DNA from: Daphnia carinata
Taxonomy: Eukaryota; Arthropoda; Branchiopoda; Diplostraca; Daphniidae
NCBI RefSeq assembly: GCF_022539665.2
Contig: NC_081333.1
Coordinates: 12,274,971 to 12,338,970 of the forward strand
Length of the DNA: 64,000 nucleotides
Direction of reading: 5' to 3'
The notes under the pieces were generated by a model. That model saw nothing but the letters and a program-made list of their open reading frames with translations. It ran no database searches and had not been told where the DNA came from. The position numbers and the translations under genes were made by a program. Of this stretch, positions 47,726 through 62,200 are shown in pieces (the stretch's first letter is position 1; each line of letters opens with the position of its first letter).

Positions 47726-49964
47726 CTAAAATAACAAACGAAAAAAAAAGAAGAAATGCTGTTTAAATTCAAAACTAAATTTCATCCGTTGTGGAGGGGC
47801 TAGCAGTTTTAAACAACAAGAAAATACAATCATCTAAGAGCAAAACATGAGACAGGGTGTGCAAACTTATTTGTTTTTTCCATCTATTACCCTGGAAACC
47901 TTAACTACTTTCAGGATGGTACTCCGGGCGGAATGCAAAGTCGTGCGCATCTGTTAACACTGTTAGACCTGCTTTTTTTTTTGTTCCCCGGTAGTGTATC
48001 TATTGTGAACCAACTCATACGGGAAACAGGATTAATCCGTCCCACTTTATCACACGTTCCGGTTGTCGACAAAAGAAAAAAAAAGAGAACTTAAATAAAA
48101 TCAGGGTACAATGATGGTCGTGTTCTGGACCACCCGTAATAGGTTACGTGACACACAGGAGTTGGGTTTTGTTATAAAAACCCGAATTAAAAATAAGATG
48201 ACAGATGGTCTTGAGAAAAAAAAAAAGAGGTGGAAATGGTGGACAGACGACAAGCGTAACATTTGAGCCAAGCAAAACGAGTTCCAGGCACGAAAGGTTA
48301 TTGGAACAAGGTATTAGAAACAGACGTGTTATTGCACTTCACGTCCATCGGGAGATCGTGAAACTTACACGCTGAAAGTCGCTGACAATCCCGACAGAAT
48401 CAGGCTACATCAGACACGGGAAAATCAAATAACATGTTATAGATTTAAAGTCAAAAGCAGAAAGGAGATGGAGGTCATATAAACTAGACTGTGTAACCTC
48501 TAAATATTAGCACGCCACGCAAATGAAATAAGAGAAGAAACGGGATGAAAAACTGAAGAATGTTATGAATTCAGAATTAAAATTAAAAACCCCAGGAAAA
48601 AAAAAAAACGTTCGATTCACTTGGAATGACACGATTTTCCCAAGCAGGAATTTGTAGATTCAAAAATTCTATTTTTTTATTTACATTTAGAAAAACCCCC
48701 TGGAGTTGAGTACACCCGACATTTTGTGATGGACACAGTCCGGAACAGACGCAAAGAGCATGAAATCAATTCGGACGAAAAACATTAACGGAAGGAAACA
48801 AAAGAATACAACAAAAAAAAAAACGGGAGTATTTCTAAAACATATGGTGAGGCTAAATAAAAAAGAATCTCATAACTGTAATTGTTTGTTGAAAATAGTT
48901 GCCAATCTATTGCCTTTCCTGCTGTTGCCAAGTGCTTTCGGCACACAGAGTCCCATCATTTGCAATAACGGTCGAACAAAGCATCGTTGAATTATTCAAA
49001 TTGACTTTACTTATTCAAGAAACTTTTTTTTTTTAACAAAAATTAAACCTTAAATTGCAAAATAGTTTTGCTTAGCGAACTGGAAAAGGTTCCCATTCCA
49101 TGCCAACCCGCCATGAATTTATGAAAAAGGCGTGAAGTCTGGGAACAAAATCAGAAAAACACCAGCGGGGCTATTTAATACCTGTGCGGTCATTACCTTG
49201 CCCCCTTCGCGAAAAGAAAAAGCCACTTTCAAAGCATACTATTCTTTTTATGTTACTTCTCCCCCCACCTCCGTTAGCCTACCTTGAAAATGTCAACCAT
49301 CGCCGTCTACCTCCATTTTCTTTTCGTCTCATGATTTTCAAATTAAAAAAAAAGGACGCGTGACGGTCAAAGCCTCAATAAAAAAAAAAAATGGCACAAG
49401 TACACGGACCAATGATTCGAAAACTGTTCTACCTTATTGCGAAGACTAACACGGCTGTTATTTTCTCTGGTGAACATGGTGGACATGAAGTTGGTCGCAA
49501 TTATCGAATTTTGGAGGCAGCAAAATTTGGAACACAAACACCGACGTATGAACAGAAAGACACTCGAGACACACTGTGAAACAACGTCCTTTTTGTTTTG
49601 TTCTCCTTTCACCACGAAAAATAATAAAAAATGACCAACTCGAGAGAAATCGAAACTCAAGATGTTGCAGCTCGCACGAGAATGTTAAGTCGATTCGTGG
49701 ACGTAATGGCCCAGACGAACGGCAATGTGAGACTTGAAAGGAAGGGGGGGGGGGGATTGGAAGAGAAGGCTGCTTCACTATCGATGTAGTCGATTGTGCC
49801 AGAGAGTGGAATCGAGCGCAAAGTGATAAGAGCAAAAAGCCAAACGCGTCGGCTTCGATGGGATCTCGAGAATGGCTCACTCGTCGAGAGTAAATCCTAC
49901 TGCTAAAACATTTTTCTTTTGTCTGACGCTGAGTGACGCTGCCACCGGGACCTGTCGCTTTCTG

Positions 49965-49997
<33 letters not shown>

Positions 49998-52556
49998 TCG
50001 ACAATTTCAAGTTCTCTCTACCACATCCTTTGGCTATGTTTCCTTGCCTACTGAACCCCCCCCCCCCCCTCGCGTACACGCAACAATCGGAAGGGCAAAC
50101 CATTGCGGGAAAAACCACGACGGTCGCGCCATGTTTCTGTTAAATCTATTCAACCCCACCCTAGTCACCACTATTTAAATGTTACCTTGCCTCTCTTTTC
50201 AAATCCGCCCTTCATTGTTTGCCTTTTTTCATCTCATCTGAACGCATTCGGTTCGGTTCGTCATTTGTTTTTTGTTTTTTTTTAGTGTGGAAGGGGGGGA
50301 GATCAGTTGTTGCCTCCCTTTCCGTTTCGGCTGTCAACATCAGGAAATCCGACTTCTCGTTTTCAATGAGTTGTTCATCATCTCATTAATTCAGATGGCT
50401 GTCCGCCCGTTCTATACCTAATGCGGTTTTTGTTCTTTTATTTCAATGTGTAATAATCATTTTCACTGGCGCAGTTAATAAACCTAGTTTTCAAAGTAAA
50501 GAGGAGGGTACAGTCCTATCCGAGTTTCTAGCAACAGGATACATCACATGTAAACCTGCCGAAATGCGTTGGTTTCAAACAAACGAGCCGCTGACATCAT
50601 GTCGTAACCACCGCTTTTTTTTTAAATTTAATAGTATGACATGATTATTATGTCTTGAAACATTAAACGTAGTCATAATAACTAGAAACCTTTGTGTGAT
50701 TATTACATGATCCTGTCGACATTGCATAGAATAGTTCCATCGACTGTAATAAGGACAGAATAACAAAGTACAAAGGTAAATAATCAATAAAATTCTTACC
50801 AGGTAGGAAGGCAGGACATTGTTAGCGACTGAAGTCATTCTTGAATTGATTAAACTCGGGGGTGGGTTCGGATGAAAAGAGCAAATGAACAATTGCTGCG
50901 TGCTGGCCAAAAATCAATGGCAATTCAGATATTCTTTTAGTGTTAGCTGCTTGAAGTCTTTATCGAGCGAGATGAAACGAGTTTGAATTAGTTTTTTTTT
51001 TTCAAATCGGAGCTCGCCAAGGTGCTTCTAGTGTAACTGCCGTGCAAGAGCGTTCGAAACTAACTGACGCTTTGCTTATTTTTCTGTTGCCGGTTTCAAC
51101 TCCGTCAGTCCAATTCCCGATCTTCATGTTCGTGGGATACGCCAAGTGCAGACCAGAAATCTGTTGGTTTTTTTTTTTTTTTTCGTTCACTCGCCAGTGT
51201 CCGTTCTGCTTGGGGGAAAGAACAGAATGTATATCATTCTCTTTTGGTTCGTTTCCTTCCTTCGGTTAGCTTCTCTTGCCCTTCTTCTTATTCTTCTTCT
51301 TCTTTTTTTTCCAGACTGATTCATTTTCTTTTCTCCTATCCGTTCTGCCTTATTTCGCTTCAACACAGAAGCTTCTCACAGAGAAAAAGGACACTGGACG
51401 ATGGAGAGCAAAAATCCCGGGCCATCTGTTGCTTGCAGGCACGCAACCCGCTCTGTTCTCAACATGTCCTCCCCCAACGTTCCCGTTTCTTTCTGCGTGC
51501 TGAGAATGAAACAAATACACGCACAACAAAAAAAAAAGAGGATAAATCCATTGCACGGCTGTCTTAGTCTCGTTGCATGCGTTACTTTTACATTCACGTT
51601 GTTTCTATTTCATCTTCTAGTTCTAATGATCTTTCCTGAGTATGGCCGTTGAAAGGAGCTGCCGGCTTTTAGCGTTCGGCCATCACGAGGAAGAGGAAGA
51701 CGCTTCAAACACTGTTCGTGATGAATACAAAAAACAAAAATAAAGGACGTTTTGATTAACCACTAACGAGGTAAAAATACCATTGCTCATGGCCACTCGA
51801 TTGCCTCATCAAGAACAAAAAACGCGAAGGACATCGTAAGCCCATAGCCATGAGTCGTGACTATATCAATGATGGTACCTGAACATTCCGAATTCCAATG
51901 TTCAGTTAGCAACGCGACAATAATGAAATTCAATACGATTCGATGTGTACCTTCTTTATGATATCATTGGACAGACGGAAGGAGAGGGGGAATGATTTCC
52001 GATCTGCAAACTTCCCCGACGTAAACCATCTGCGCAGGATAATTAGAGTCACCGACATCATTTGCAACGGTGGCAATTGCTTCTCTAACCCGCAGTTCTT
52101 CATCGTCTTTTTACGCACGAGAAAAAAAAAAAGAAAGATTTAGGTTCTCCTTGTCTTGAAGGTATTTTCCATCGTAATCACGAAGCAAAAAAAAAAAAAA
52201 ATTCGACACGATTCAAAAGTACAGGGAAGGGAAAAGAACGATCCCCTTCCATAAAGCCATGGAAGATTAGAGTGGGTGATCGTAAATTTCGTATGTTTCA
52301 CATAGCGGTTTATTCGCATAACTTCACTCGATTCTTCGGTTGGTAAATTTCGCCAACGGCTCACCATGTTCCATGATGTATTCGATCGCATAGCGGCTAA
52401 AAAAAAAAAAAAAAAAATCTAGTTTTCCATCTGGTCTACATCTGGCTCTTAAAATTCGTCTCTCTTTTGCTGTCAAATGGTAGCCTTTAGACATTTAACG
52501 GTGCCTTGACTCGCTCTTTAACGATCCAAAACGATAAATGCCGAGTCTCCTTAGCA

Positions 52557-52588
<32 letters not shown>

Positions 52589-53121
52589 CAATCAATAAAA
52601 ATGACCCAACAGAGACCCGAACATGCTCGACATTTATTTCACCACGTCCATATCGAAGACAACCGCAACGCATTGGAAACACACACATAAAGAACAAAAA
52701 AAAAAATGAAATAAAAAGCAGACGGTAACTAAACAAGAAAGAGACTACTATATGGAACATTTATATCTTTAAAACAAAACAGAAAAAAAAAACCGTTTGT
52801 ATCTTCTAACGAACAATTTTTTTTTTCTTCTATCGATCACCGAATCTCACTTGCATTGTTTGTTTGCTTTTTCTTTCCTGTCCCAACTGAAAACATTATT
52901 TTGTGCCTATTGCGTATTATACGTGTGCACGTAATGCCCCGTTGCGGGGAGGGTACTTCATCTAGTACGGGGGGAGGGGGGGGGAGAGAGTTGGCTGTTC
53001 TGCAATTTCTCGGTTGATGCCTTCCAGCTCTTTCCGGTTGACAGCGATATATCTCTCCCTCATTTCATACTTGTTTTTGTGGAGCTATTTCCCCTTTGCC
53101 ATGAAGGGAGGATGAGGCCAC
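47726..53121. other. Tract upstream of coactosin gene
   Basis: Besides the two candidate first exons of the coactosin gene, a minus-strand exon-like segment without ATG lies near 48368-48405 (acceptor GATGTAG, donor GTAAGT) and could be an untranslated exon. The rest is AT-rich with long T runs (about 49970-49997) and a CA repeat. No other gene is supported. Confidence 0.4.
52558..52587 (+). repeat. (CA)15 microsatellite
   Basis: Fifteen uninterrupted CA units. The length is likely to be polymorphic. No gene overlaps it. Confidence 0.95.
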
Positions 53122-53253
53122 CTTTTCTCTGTATCTAATAGTACTAAACGTAACTGGATATAGGCTTGTGTGCTCTAAGCAAACAACGGGTGCTTCATCA
53201 ATTTTAATACCTTTGGCAACGTGCACTGGTTCACGTTTGCACGGGATACAATT
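53122..53253 (-). CDS. Orphan exon-like segment with CxxC and CxxH
   Basis: A 132 bp minus-strand segment, open in one frame (44 codons), is bounded by a strong acceptor (CCTTTTGCCTCTATGCAG) and a donor (AAAAG then GTGGCC), both leaving phase 0. The frame has a CIPC pair and a CLEH pair about 20 residues apart, compatible with zinc binding, plus EPVHVAKGIKIDEAPVV and LYPVTFSTIRYREK. No ATG precedes it in frame and I could not find partner exons. It may be one exon of an unrecognised minus-strand gene, or chance. Confidence 0.3.
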
Positions 53254-56200
53254 CTGCATAGAGGCAAAAGGAATAATTAAATGGGCAAATATAAGAGCAA
53301 TAAGGACACAAGGATTAGAAACACACAATTGTAATTTTGTCAGGTTAAATTGTGTTGTTGTCTCTCAGGTAAGTAGCGGATTTATTAAACAACCTCAAAA
53401 GTCTTCGTATTTCTTAGACTTTGCATCATCCAACAGATGCTGCGTTTACGTTTTACTCTCGTAAGCTTTACTAGAAAATCTTCATCTCCGACATGTTTGA
53501 ATATGAAGAGGAAGCATCTCTTCCGCAAAACAAAAGCAAAAACAAAAACGTGCTGAAAAAAGGAAGTGATGAAATAAAGCCCAGTTTTACGAAGCTATAC
53601 AATTAATTAAAATCTCGAAAAAAAGGAGCTTCTCGTGTGGTGGTGGTAGTTTATCCTACATCTCCTGGGGCGTATCATACAGTTCTTCATTCGCAATGTG
53701 ATGAATGTTGCATAAGTCCCGTCCTATCGTCGACAGAACACGAGAGAGGGATATCAAATTAAACGAACCAGCATGGATTTCCCTAAAGCTCTTCTTTATA
53801 CCGTTCCTCCCGCTGCCCTAACCCAACACACACAGACGAAAAGCATCGTCGCTTGTGCCCGTCACTGACGCGCATACGAAAATGTAATGTAACCACAAGG
53901 CGATTAAAAATACTGACGAGACAAATATGCTATGCAAGACTCATTAAGAATACAAGTCGTATAATGGAACGTACATCAGCTTCCGATATGAATGCATAAA
54001 CCCGAACGTCATAAACGAATATTTTATTCGGCTGTGTCTTTATAACATCCGTTTTACGGCATCAAAGAGGGAACCCTATTTGCATCATACGTTACAACGA
54101 TTGTCGTCCATTGCTTACGTCAACATGCGTGTACAAGAAATTTATAGGGAACAAATTTTCGTTTATCGATGGAACTGTGTGAACCGAAAATCGAATTTGT
54201 TTTTATTTTCACATTCAAAGCGAGAATCTCAATATCAGGGAGCTACTGGCGCCTCCCTAACGCCACACGTTCGGAGCCAAATAGTCTTGGCGGTTGGCAT
54301 CGATTGCAACCAACTCTATTGGGAAATCGGTGAGCAATAAGAAAAAGACATTGCCTGCTGATCCTGCTTCGTTTTTTTTCCTCTACGCTTCTATTGTTAC
54401 TCCCCGTCAGTCTCTATCTCATACTCTAGCGGCCGTTGGGGACTCACATTTCTTTTTTGTTATATTTTGAATAAGCTGTATAGATTGCTTATATGGACCC
54501 GAGTCGTAGTGTGTGGGTATCTCCGACGCAATGGATTATTCGATCTTGCGCTTTTCATCTCGGTCAGTCCCGTCCGCGTTTATGGATTTCTAAAACGGAG
54601 GGACTACGTATACAACTAGACACGTCTCATATATTCTTGTAATCCGCTTTTTTTGTGTGTCTGTGGGGTTATTATCACCAATCTTGAGCTAGAAAAAGTG
54701 CACAGTTGTGAGTCATGACCTCGCCTTCGTGTATCTTCACTGGTAATCACGACGCCGTGAAAGCCCAGCTGCAGTGAAGAATGTTTTGAATGGCGTCACT
54801 CGCTCACCATGACAACGTTTCATGATATTGCGCATTGCCATTGTCACCATCCAATCTCATTATGTCAGCTCTGTCAGGCGTATGCCAACGTGAATCAACG
54901 GACTCATTTCAACACATCAACAAAGTGAACTAGAAACTATTATTTTTTTTTTTTGAAGTCGATACAAACGATGAAAATGTTTTGGATTTTCTTTTGGCTT
55001 TTAATTGGCATGCGCTTCTTTATTCCTTTGAGCTCTCGCTCGAGTCTGTCGCCATTGAACTTTTAACCACAGGATTCATTCCATCGGGGCACAGTAGACG
55101 ATGGTTTACATTCATCAGATATTTTTTTCGGCCCACGCCAAGAAGGAAATGTAAATGCAGACAGGATTTTGTTTCTTGTGGTTTCATTCAACTTATAAGA
55201 ATACAAATGTTTATTAAAAGATGCAGTGAAGGAAAGAATGGCTAACAATTCAGAGACGTGGTTATAACGAAAAAAGACAGCAGTCAATCGATAACACAAG
55301 TTTGGTGCGTAAACAAATCCATGGTTTCTAGGGACAAAAATATTTTTTTTTAAAACCCTGTTTCCCGAGCTACGTTGTTGCATTGCCTATTTAAACGCTG
55401 CTCGTAATACTGCTTAGATTTATACATTGTTAATAAGGATATCATTATCAGCATGCAATTGAAATCAGAGTCGTTCTCTATACTTACTTTATTGTCCCCC
55501 TAGTGGCAATTAAACTCGGAACGAATAAAGGTGTATTACGTGAAAGAGGATTTCATTCGACGAAGGCAATCTATTCAAATTAAAAAATAAATTATTTACA
55601 ACCTGAGCCGTATCGTTGAACAATTGTCGCTGACTTTCGTCTCGAGTGTCTGCTGCTCGTTACAGCCTACATGAGAAGACGGTCTATTTATTAGGCTACA
55701 AAAAAAAGTAAAACACGGAACGCACATTTCATTGCAAATATTTTAAACTTTGTCGTTCCATAACTGCCAGTAACATATAAATTTTTAAGTTTGATATTAC
55801 CTTTAGACGAGGGAATAGAGAAACCCAACCTTACCAACACTGACATGTAGCTCGATAAGTAATTCATTACACGTACAGTAATTCTAAACTCGCTACATTC
55901 ATAGAACAGCGTTAACGACAGACAGGTGTCGAACTTTTTTAATGTCCAAAAGAATAACAAAAAAAAAAATATATAAAACTGGGTTAACACTGCGATTTCT
56001 CGTATTTTACTAGCACTAACTCTGCTTTTCTGCGCGCCTTTTATGAACTAGACAACCGTAACATTTCACTCTTCAACCCTCTCTTTTTTCTTTTTTTTTT
56101 TTGCCGCCACGCAATACGGCGTTCCCCGTATTACGTACAAGGTCTTATGTTGAAATCCGCTGTCAAATAGCTATTCGGGAGCCTTGGATAGGTGGCCCCG

Positions 56201-59200
56201 AGAGAATCTGGCCGCCACAGCGGGACCCGCGCCAAAAGCTTAGAGGTACGTGCGACCGCAAGATGCTTAACTATTATGACTAGCCATAACATGTAATACT
56301 GTTATAGGCTAATACTGTGAACACAGCGACGCAAGTGAACGTGTACGACGGGCACATTCGTCGAAGGGTCCAGCGGCGTCGAATTAATCGGATCAAAAGA
56401 AAATGTTCACAAGCGACACGGTTTTAAAAGGCAATACGACTGGAGGATTTTCCGCTGTCCTTTCACCTGGTGTTGTTGGCTTTAGCAACATAGATTTGTG
56501 TTAAAAAGAAATTGAATAAAATTTTTTTTTTTTTTAAAGGCCCGCTTAATACATATGAGACGAGACCAGGATTTTGATGCATTTTTTTTTAACCATTTAT
56601 TTTTTAAAAAGAAATTTACGTGACCACACGCACCCGCTTTACACGACATGTAACAGCTATTCTTATATAACCAGTGTTTTCAGACTCTTGCCGTCTGTTT
56701 GCTTTTCATTTTATCGCCTTCATGCGACTTTGCTGGACGAAATGTTATTCGCTACAGTTGCGTCTGGTTGGACGGATTTTCGGTGGTAAATGTTATTGTA
56801 AATCATTTTGTTTTTCTTCTTCTACTTGCTAATAGCTCCGTTAACTGCTTGTGGACAAAGGCGAACGACCGAAGTGCATCAAAAGGCAAACAAGTTTATT
56901 GCCATTTATTTTTAAAAGATAAAAAAAAAACAATATACTGTATGGAACTGTTGGACTGCCGTGATAGATAATCAGAAATAGAAATAGCCTCGAAAAAGAG
57001 GTCTGACAATAGACAGGCAACAGGCGGCCATCGTGAGCGTGAGAGCTCGAACGAAGGATACGCAATCAGACCCCCGTGTACAATCTGGTATATGTAGCCG
57101 AGTACAGTGCAACTTCGAGTTAGACAAAAACCGATAAGACCCATTGAACTTGATTGGTCAATTGCTTTTGGATTCATTGCACACGGCGATCGAGTTATTA
57201 CGAATGTGCAGCGCAAACTTTGTATAGAATGCGGATTACAAACTGTGTGTTTCTATGTACGCGCTATAGAATAATAAAGAAGGGGAAAGTTAAATATTAA
57301 TATGAGATTGATTTTGTCTTCCCTAGCAACTATACTTCCGCCTAATATGTGTACAAAGAAATCGTAGATTACTGTACACTAGGACATGTTATTGCTATGG
57401 TTTGCTCGGTGCTGGCGCTCGGGAAAAATTTGCCATTGTTTAGATGGCATTGCCAAATTGATTGCGAGTGCAGCTTGCTCGTTCTATACGCCTCGTTCAC
57501 GTCCCTCTTCACGTACAAATCTCTTTCCTTATTTTTGTTTTCTTGATTATATTGCTGTGCATAAATTCCTTATGACCAATTACTACCCGAATGCCGGACC
57601 GATGGCCATCAACACTGTGTCTAGCCCAAATGGCTGTACTCCGTTCAACTTTGTTTTGTGGCAAAGTGGTACCTCGTCTTCGCCTTTGACTTTCATTATT
57701 TGATCGTTTGGACATGCATGAACGAGGCAGTGATATCGTCGTAGCAATTGCGATTCACCGGCAGATTACACAGCCTAGTAAAAGAGTCTAGTGGTTAGAA
57801 TACACAGCGGTGGGTATGTGCGTGTGTGGCTTCGAGCTGAGATGGAGCCAATCGAACCAGATGAAGAGAGGGGAAAAGAAAAAAAAAAAGCAATGGCGCC
57901 GGAAGTGTTTCAATGGCCGTTGACTCCTCTTGTAATGCCAAAAGCACCGTCTCCGCCTTTCCCCATAAGATTCACTGAAAGTTAATCGAGTCGCAAAAAA
58001 AAAAAAAATGAACAAATTCCCAGGCGAAGGAGAGGAAAAAAAAAACTCCCACAAATGCGTCACGCGGAAATGTTCAACCTTGCCTTTAGCGCCTTCATTT
58101 ATTTAGTCTTCTATCCACCTCCCGTTTTTTTTTTCTCGTTTGATTTTTTTTCTTTTGTGGGGAGTTGATTCTATCGTTAACTGCGCAGAGACCCATTAAC
58201 GAAAGAGAAAGAGAACAAAAATCGATAAAGAACATTAAAGACCCATTCTTTGATGCGATTAGATCGTATCTTAATTGCTGCAGTTGATGAGCAGCAAAAA
58301 GAATTTCTTTACATCGCCTCCAGCGTTTTGGGTCCTTTCGTTTTTATCAAACCAACCGAACTGGGGAAAGAAAAAAAAATGAATCACGTTCCACTCGAAA
58401 AGCTTTATCTAAAATCACCCTGGGCAACTTTGAAAGTTACAGTTATGCAGTTTGAGAATAAATTAAAGAGTCATTCACTCATTTCATTCTTTTTGGAAGG
58501 TTCCAATTGTAAACAGCAAAACGCATCCATTTTCGCATAAGAACGGGACCGTGAGTCCGCCATAGATTGGTGCCGATAACAGATCACGTACGTATTGACG
58601 TCAATCTTCGACGTGTCAGCGTGCTTTCCTATTCCCCAACTATCTATTTCGATTTCATCTGTTATTGTCGTACAACATTCTGCCAAGTCGGATGGTTTTC
58701 CTCTTCCGCTTGTCCTTCTTTTGAAAAGAGTCTCATCCGGATGTATACAACGCCCTGATGTTATACACATATCCCTTTTCTTTTAGGCTCCTATATCCGG
58801 GCCATAATTCCTGTGACGATCGCGCTGACATAGACGATATCACAGTGAGCAATCAGTCTCTATAGCTCAAGAGTGTCGTTGCTGCTAAATCCTTTTTTTT
58901 GTTTTTTTTTCTTTTTCTCTTCCGTTTTCCATGTGCACGTTTGGTTTCTCATCAGCTTTTTTTTGTACGAGGATATGGGAAAGTTCCCTCCGTCCTCAAT
59001 TGCGTAGCCCATTCATTGGTGTTATTTTTTTTTTTTTGGGGGGGGGGGGGAGGAGGGCATGCGAGGTCTTGATAAAAACACATTGGCCAAGTTTTTGCAC
59101 TGAGGCTATGCATAAAAACCACAACAATGAAAAATCAGTGATACACAAGAACAGGTTTACAGGAGACACTGGGCAGCTGCTGTCGCTCTTTGCAGTAACA

Positions 59201-62200
59201 GAAACGGAGTGCCGGAGAATAAGTTTGAAAAGAAATAGACCAAGTATGTAGTGTGTTGCATGCGGTGCACGTACATTGCGAGCCTTTATACCTATACATC
59301 TGTAGGCGTGTTTTTTTTTTTCTTTTACTCAATTATCGATTTTAGAGAAGGATGCCCTTCTGCAGGTCGTCACAAACTCGACGCATGTTGCACTCCACAA
59401 GGAGCCAGCAGCTGACTAACACATGGCAAACAATTTATTTTATCTTTATCAAAAGCAATCAGCCTTGATCGAAAGGGCGACGTTGATCGATTCGTTGCCA
59501 CATTGGCTATAGAAATTACGAGGTGATAAGAACCCAACGCCTTCGAAACAGACAGAACCGAACAGACTTTCGGGATTACCCCACGTAGCTTATACGGTTT
59601 GCATTCGGATGAGTACAGTGCACGAGGAGAGAGAACGAAAGAAAAACAAATTGATTTTTTTGTTCAGTTGTTGTCTTCAACGCAATGCCAATCCGCCATG
59701 AAAGTCCAAAACAAAATACAACGGATTCCGCGCGTGAGCGCGATACGCTGTCTGCAGTATCGCTTTGGACGACTGTTTGGCCAAGCAGTTGACATGTTAC
59801 ACGATCAATTAAAAAGCCTTTGATCTCGGCTTGTTTCTGGCATACGCCCACATACTGCGGCAATGGAACACGAGCAAACTCTAGGATCGCCCCATGTCAG
59901 CGAGATGTCAAAATAGACGTATAACCTTTCGGGTTATAGCAAATCATTCGACGTATGATGAAATGTCGTCTCGATGGCTTAATAATAAAAAAAAAAAAAC
60001 GTGTACTTGATAAAGGATCTCATTCTTCCTTATTTTTTGTATTTTTAACGTCGCGTTAATAAGTCTGTACTAATAAGATGTCGGAATAATGCGATTGTAC
60101 TGCAAAGCTGCATACACAAAAAGAAGATTCACTTGTATACGGCCGAGCATTATAATAACATTTAATGACCAAGTTAAGCGGATATTAAACTTACATGTAC
60201 ACGTGCCAGCAACTGGCTCTTTATATTTTGCTCGTCATTTAGCAACCCTTTTTTTTTTCTCTTCAGGACATTAATTCAGTTTTATTGAACTATCTTTCTT
60301 TGTACAACAAGACTCGTAAAAATATTTTCTTAATGAAACTGGCTGCCGTGCTTGGTGAAGCCTGAATGTATTAATACTAAAGAAAAAGGGGAATACTCTA
60401 GGTCCCAATGTTTTTTTATCGGCGTCACGTAATTTGATAATAGTACAATTACATGGCCAACCATTAGGCACACAAGGCCATCAAATAAAGTGTGCAGGTA
60501 AATGTTTATTTTAGAGCGATCTTTGGGGCATAAACGCGCATCCTGTTCGACTGACTGATTGGATAGTTGGAAAGGCCATCGCATCAGCAAAAGAAGGCGA
60601 CCTAATGCCCTGTATATAAATGAAGTTTGTTCAACAGCAAACAAGACAAACAGTTCCAGCTTATCAGGTTCGATTTCTCGATTTGCTGTCACACGGTATG
60701 TCCTGAATAGTCGATCACCTGTCGTGAAAATATTCAAAACAGGCACGGATGTGAAATTGGCTAACAGCCCGTTTTCCTCCTACACGAACGTGTGACAACT
60801 TGTCAATCAAGTTTTAAACCAGTTATAGGAACTGGAAGGTTACGTTTATACATTAGCGTCAAACTTCGTAACAGATCGCTCTTTCCGGCTTTGTTATTAT
60901 TCGAACTAGGTCTCTGTGGAACCTGTCAATCCGGATGCATTTCACCGAAATTGTACAACATTGACGTCCTTAGAAAGTTACATTATCCAACATCTGTGCA
61001 AAAAAACAGAAAATTTTTCATTCACTCAATGAAATTATAGGACGCAGAGTTTGAATTTTCTGCGGGACGTGATGAGCGCTCTTCGTTGTAAAATGAATCT
61101 TGTGACGAGCTGTAATAGCAATTCTTTTTCCGCCAAACTTTTTAAAATTCGTTCGCATCAAATGGATGTAGGCATGACTGAAAAAATTTATGTGAGAATA
61201 TTGATGATTGGTGTGAGTGATACGTGTCTGATAAAATCTCAATCGTATCAAACTATTTTCTTTTTAAATTTACATATTTGCCCGATCCGTTATGGTTTGA
61301 CATTTTTGTTCACGCGTAACATTAACGAAAGAAAATGAAGTCTTTATTATTTAAATTGGTATGTGCATAAAATAACCGATCGATCCAAATTTTATTAAAC
61401 GAAATTCATTTTTCTATACGTGAGGCAGGGATGGAAAAACAGCTCGTTTAATATTCTATGAGCAATACAGTTAAAACTGTGCGTCAAAGTCGTTCATTGT
61501 AAAGGAAGCCTGCCGGTTCAAAAACAAACATCCATCCTTTCACCAAAACTTCTTCAAACAATCGATGACACCACATCGAAAGGAATAAAAATCACCGTTT
61601 CCCATTTGGCTTACAATTTTTACTGTTCATTAAATATTCAAATATATGAGTCCACTGTAAACGTGAGAAAAAGAAGAAACTGAATGGCATTTCACATTAA
61701 GCTATCTGCTATCTGAACAGTTTCAATCGCCAGTGTCACTCACTTGCGGAATACATTTCACTAGAATCTTCTTTTATCGTATTAATTTTTACGTTGTATC
61801 ACCTGTTCTGAATGGCAACCAACATTTGAATCATTACATAAAGTAAAGCGCTTTTCCTATAGAACGGCTTGTAGATAGGACACCAAGTTCTTCTGTGCAA
61901 CCTTTAAACGCATTTACCTTTTGTTCAGCAGTGGCTGATTTGTAGCAGAAGATGTGATTGCGTTCAAGGGGAAAAGACTCTCTCGGGTTCTGACAAAAGA
62001 ACTACGTCCTACATCGTAATCCTTAAAAAAACCGGAAGAACGCTTACGCACAAAGGACGGGGCTGCTGCAAAAGCTTTGCCATAGAGAGACCCATGTCTT
62101 ATGACTGATGTGCGTCTCGCAATCTATACCGCTATCGTCAAAGCTTTTCTAACTCCGACGTCGGCAGGAATGGAAATTTCTATGCCATCATACCAATAAT

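Noticed and set aside
57785-57860. Possible tRNA gene
   Set aside because: The A-box-like start is followed by a poor T arm and no pairing acceptor stem.
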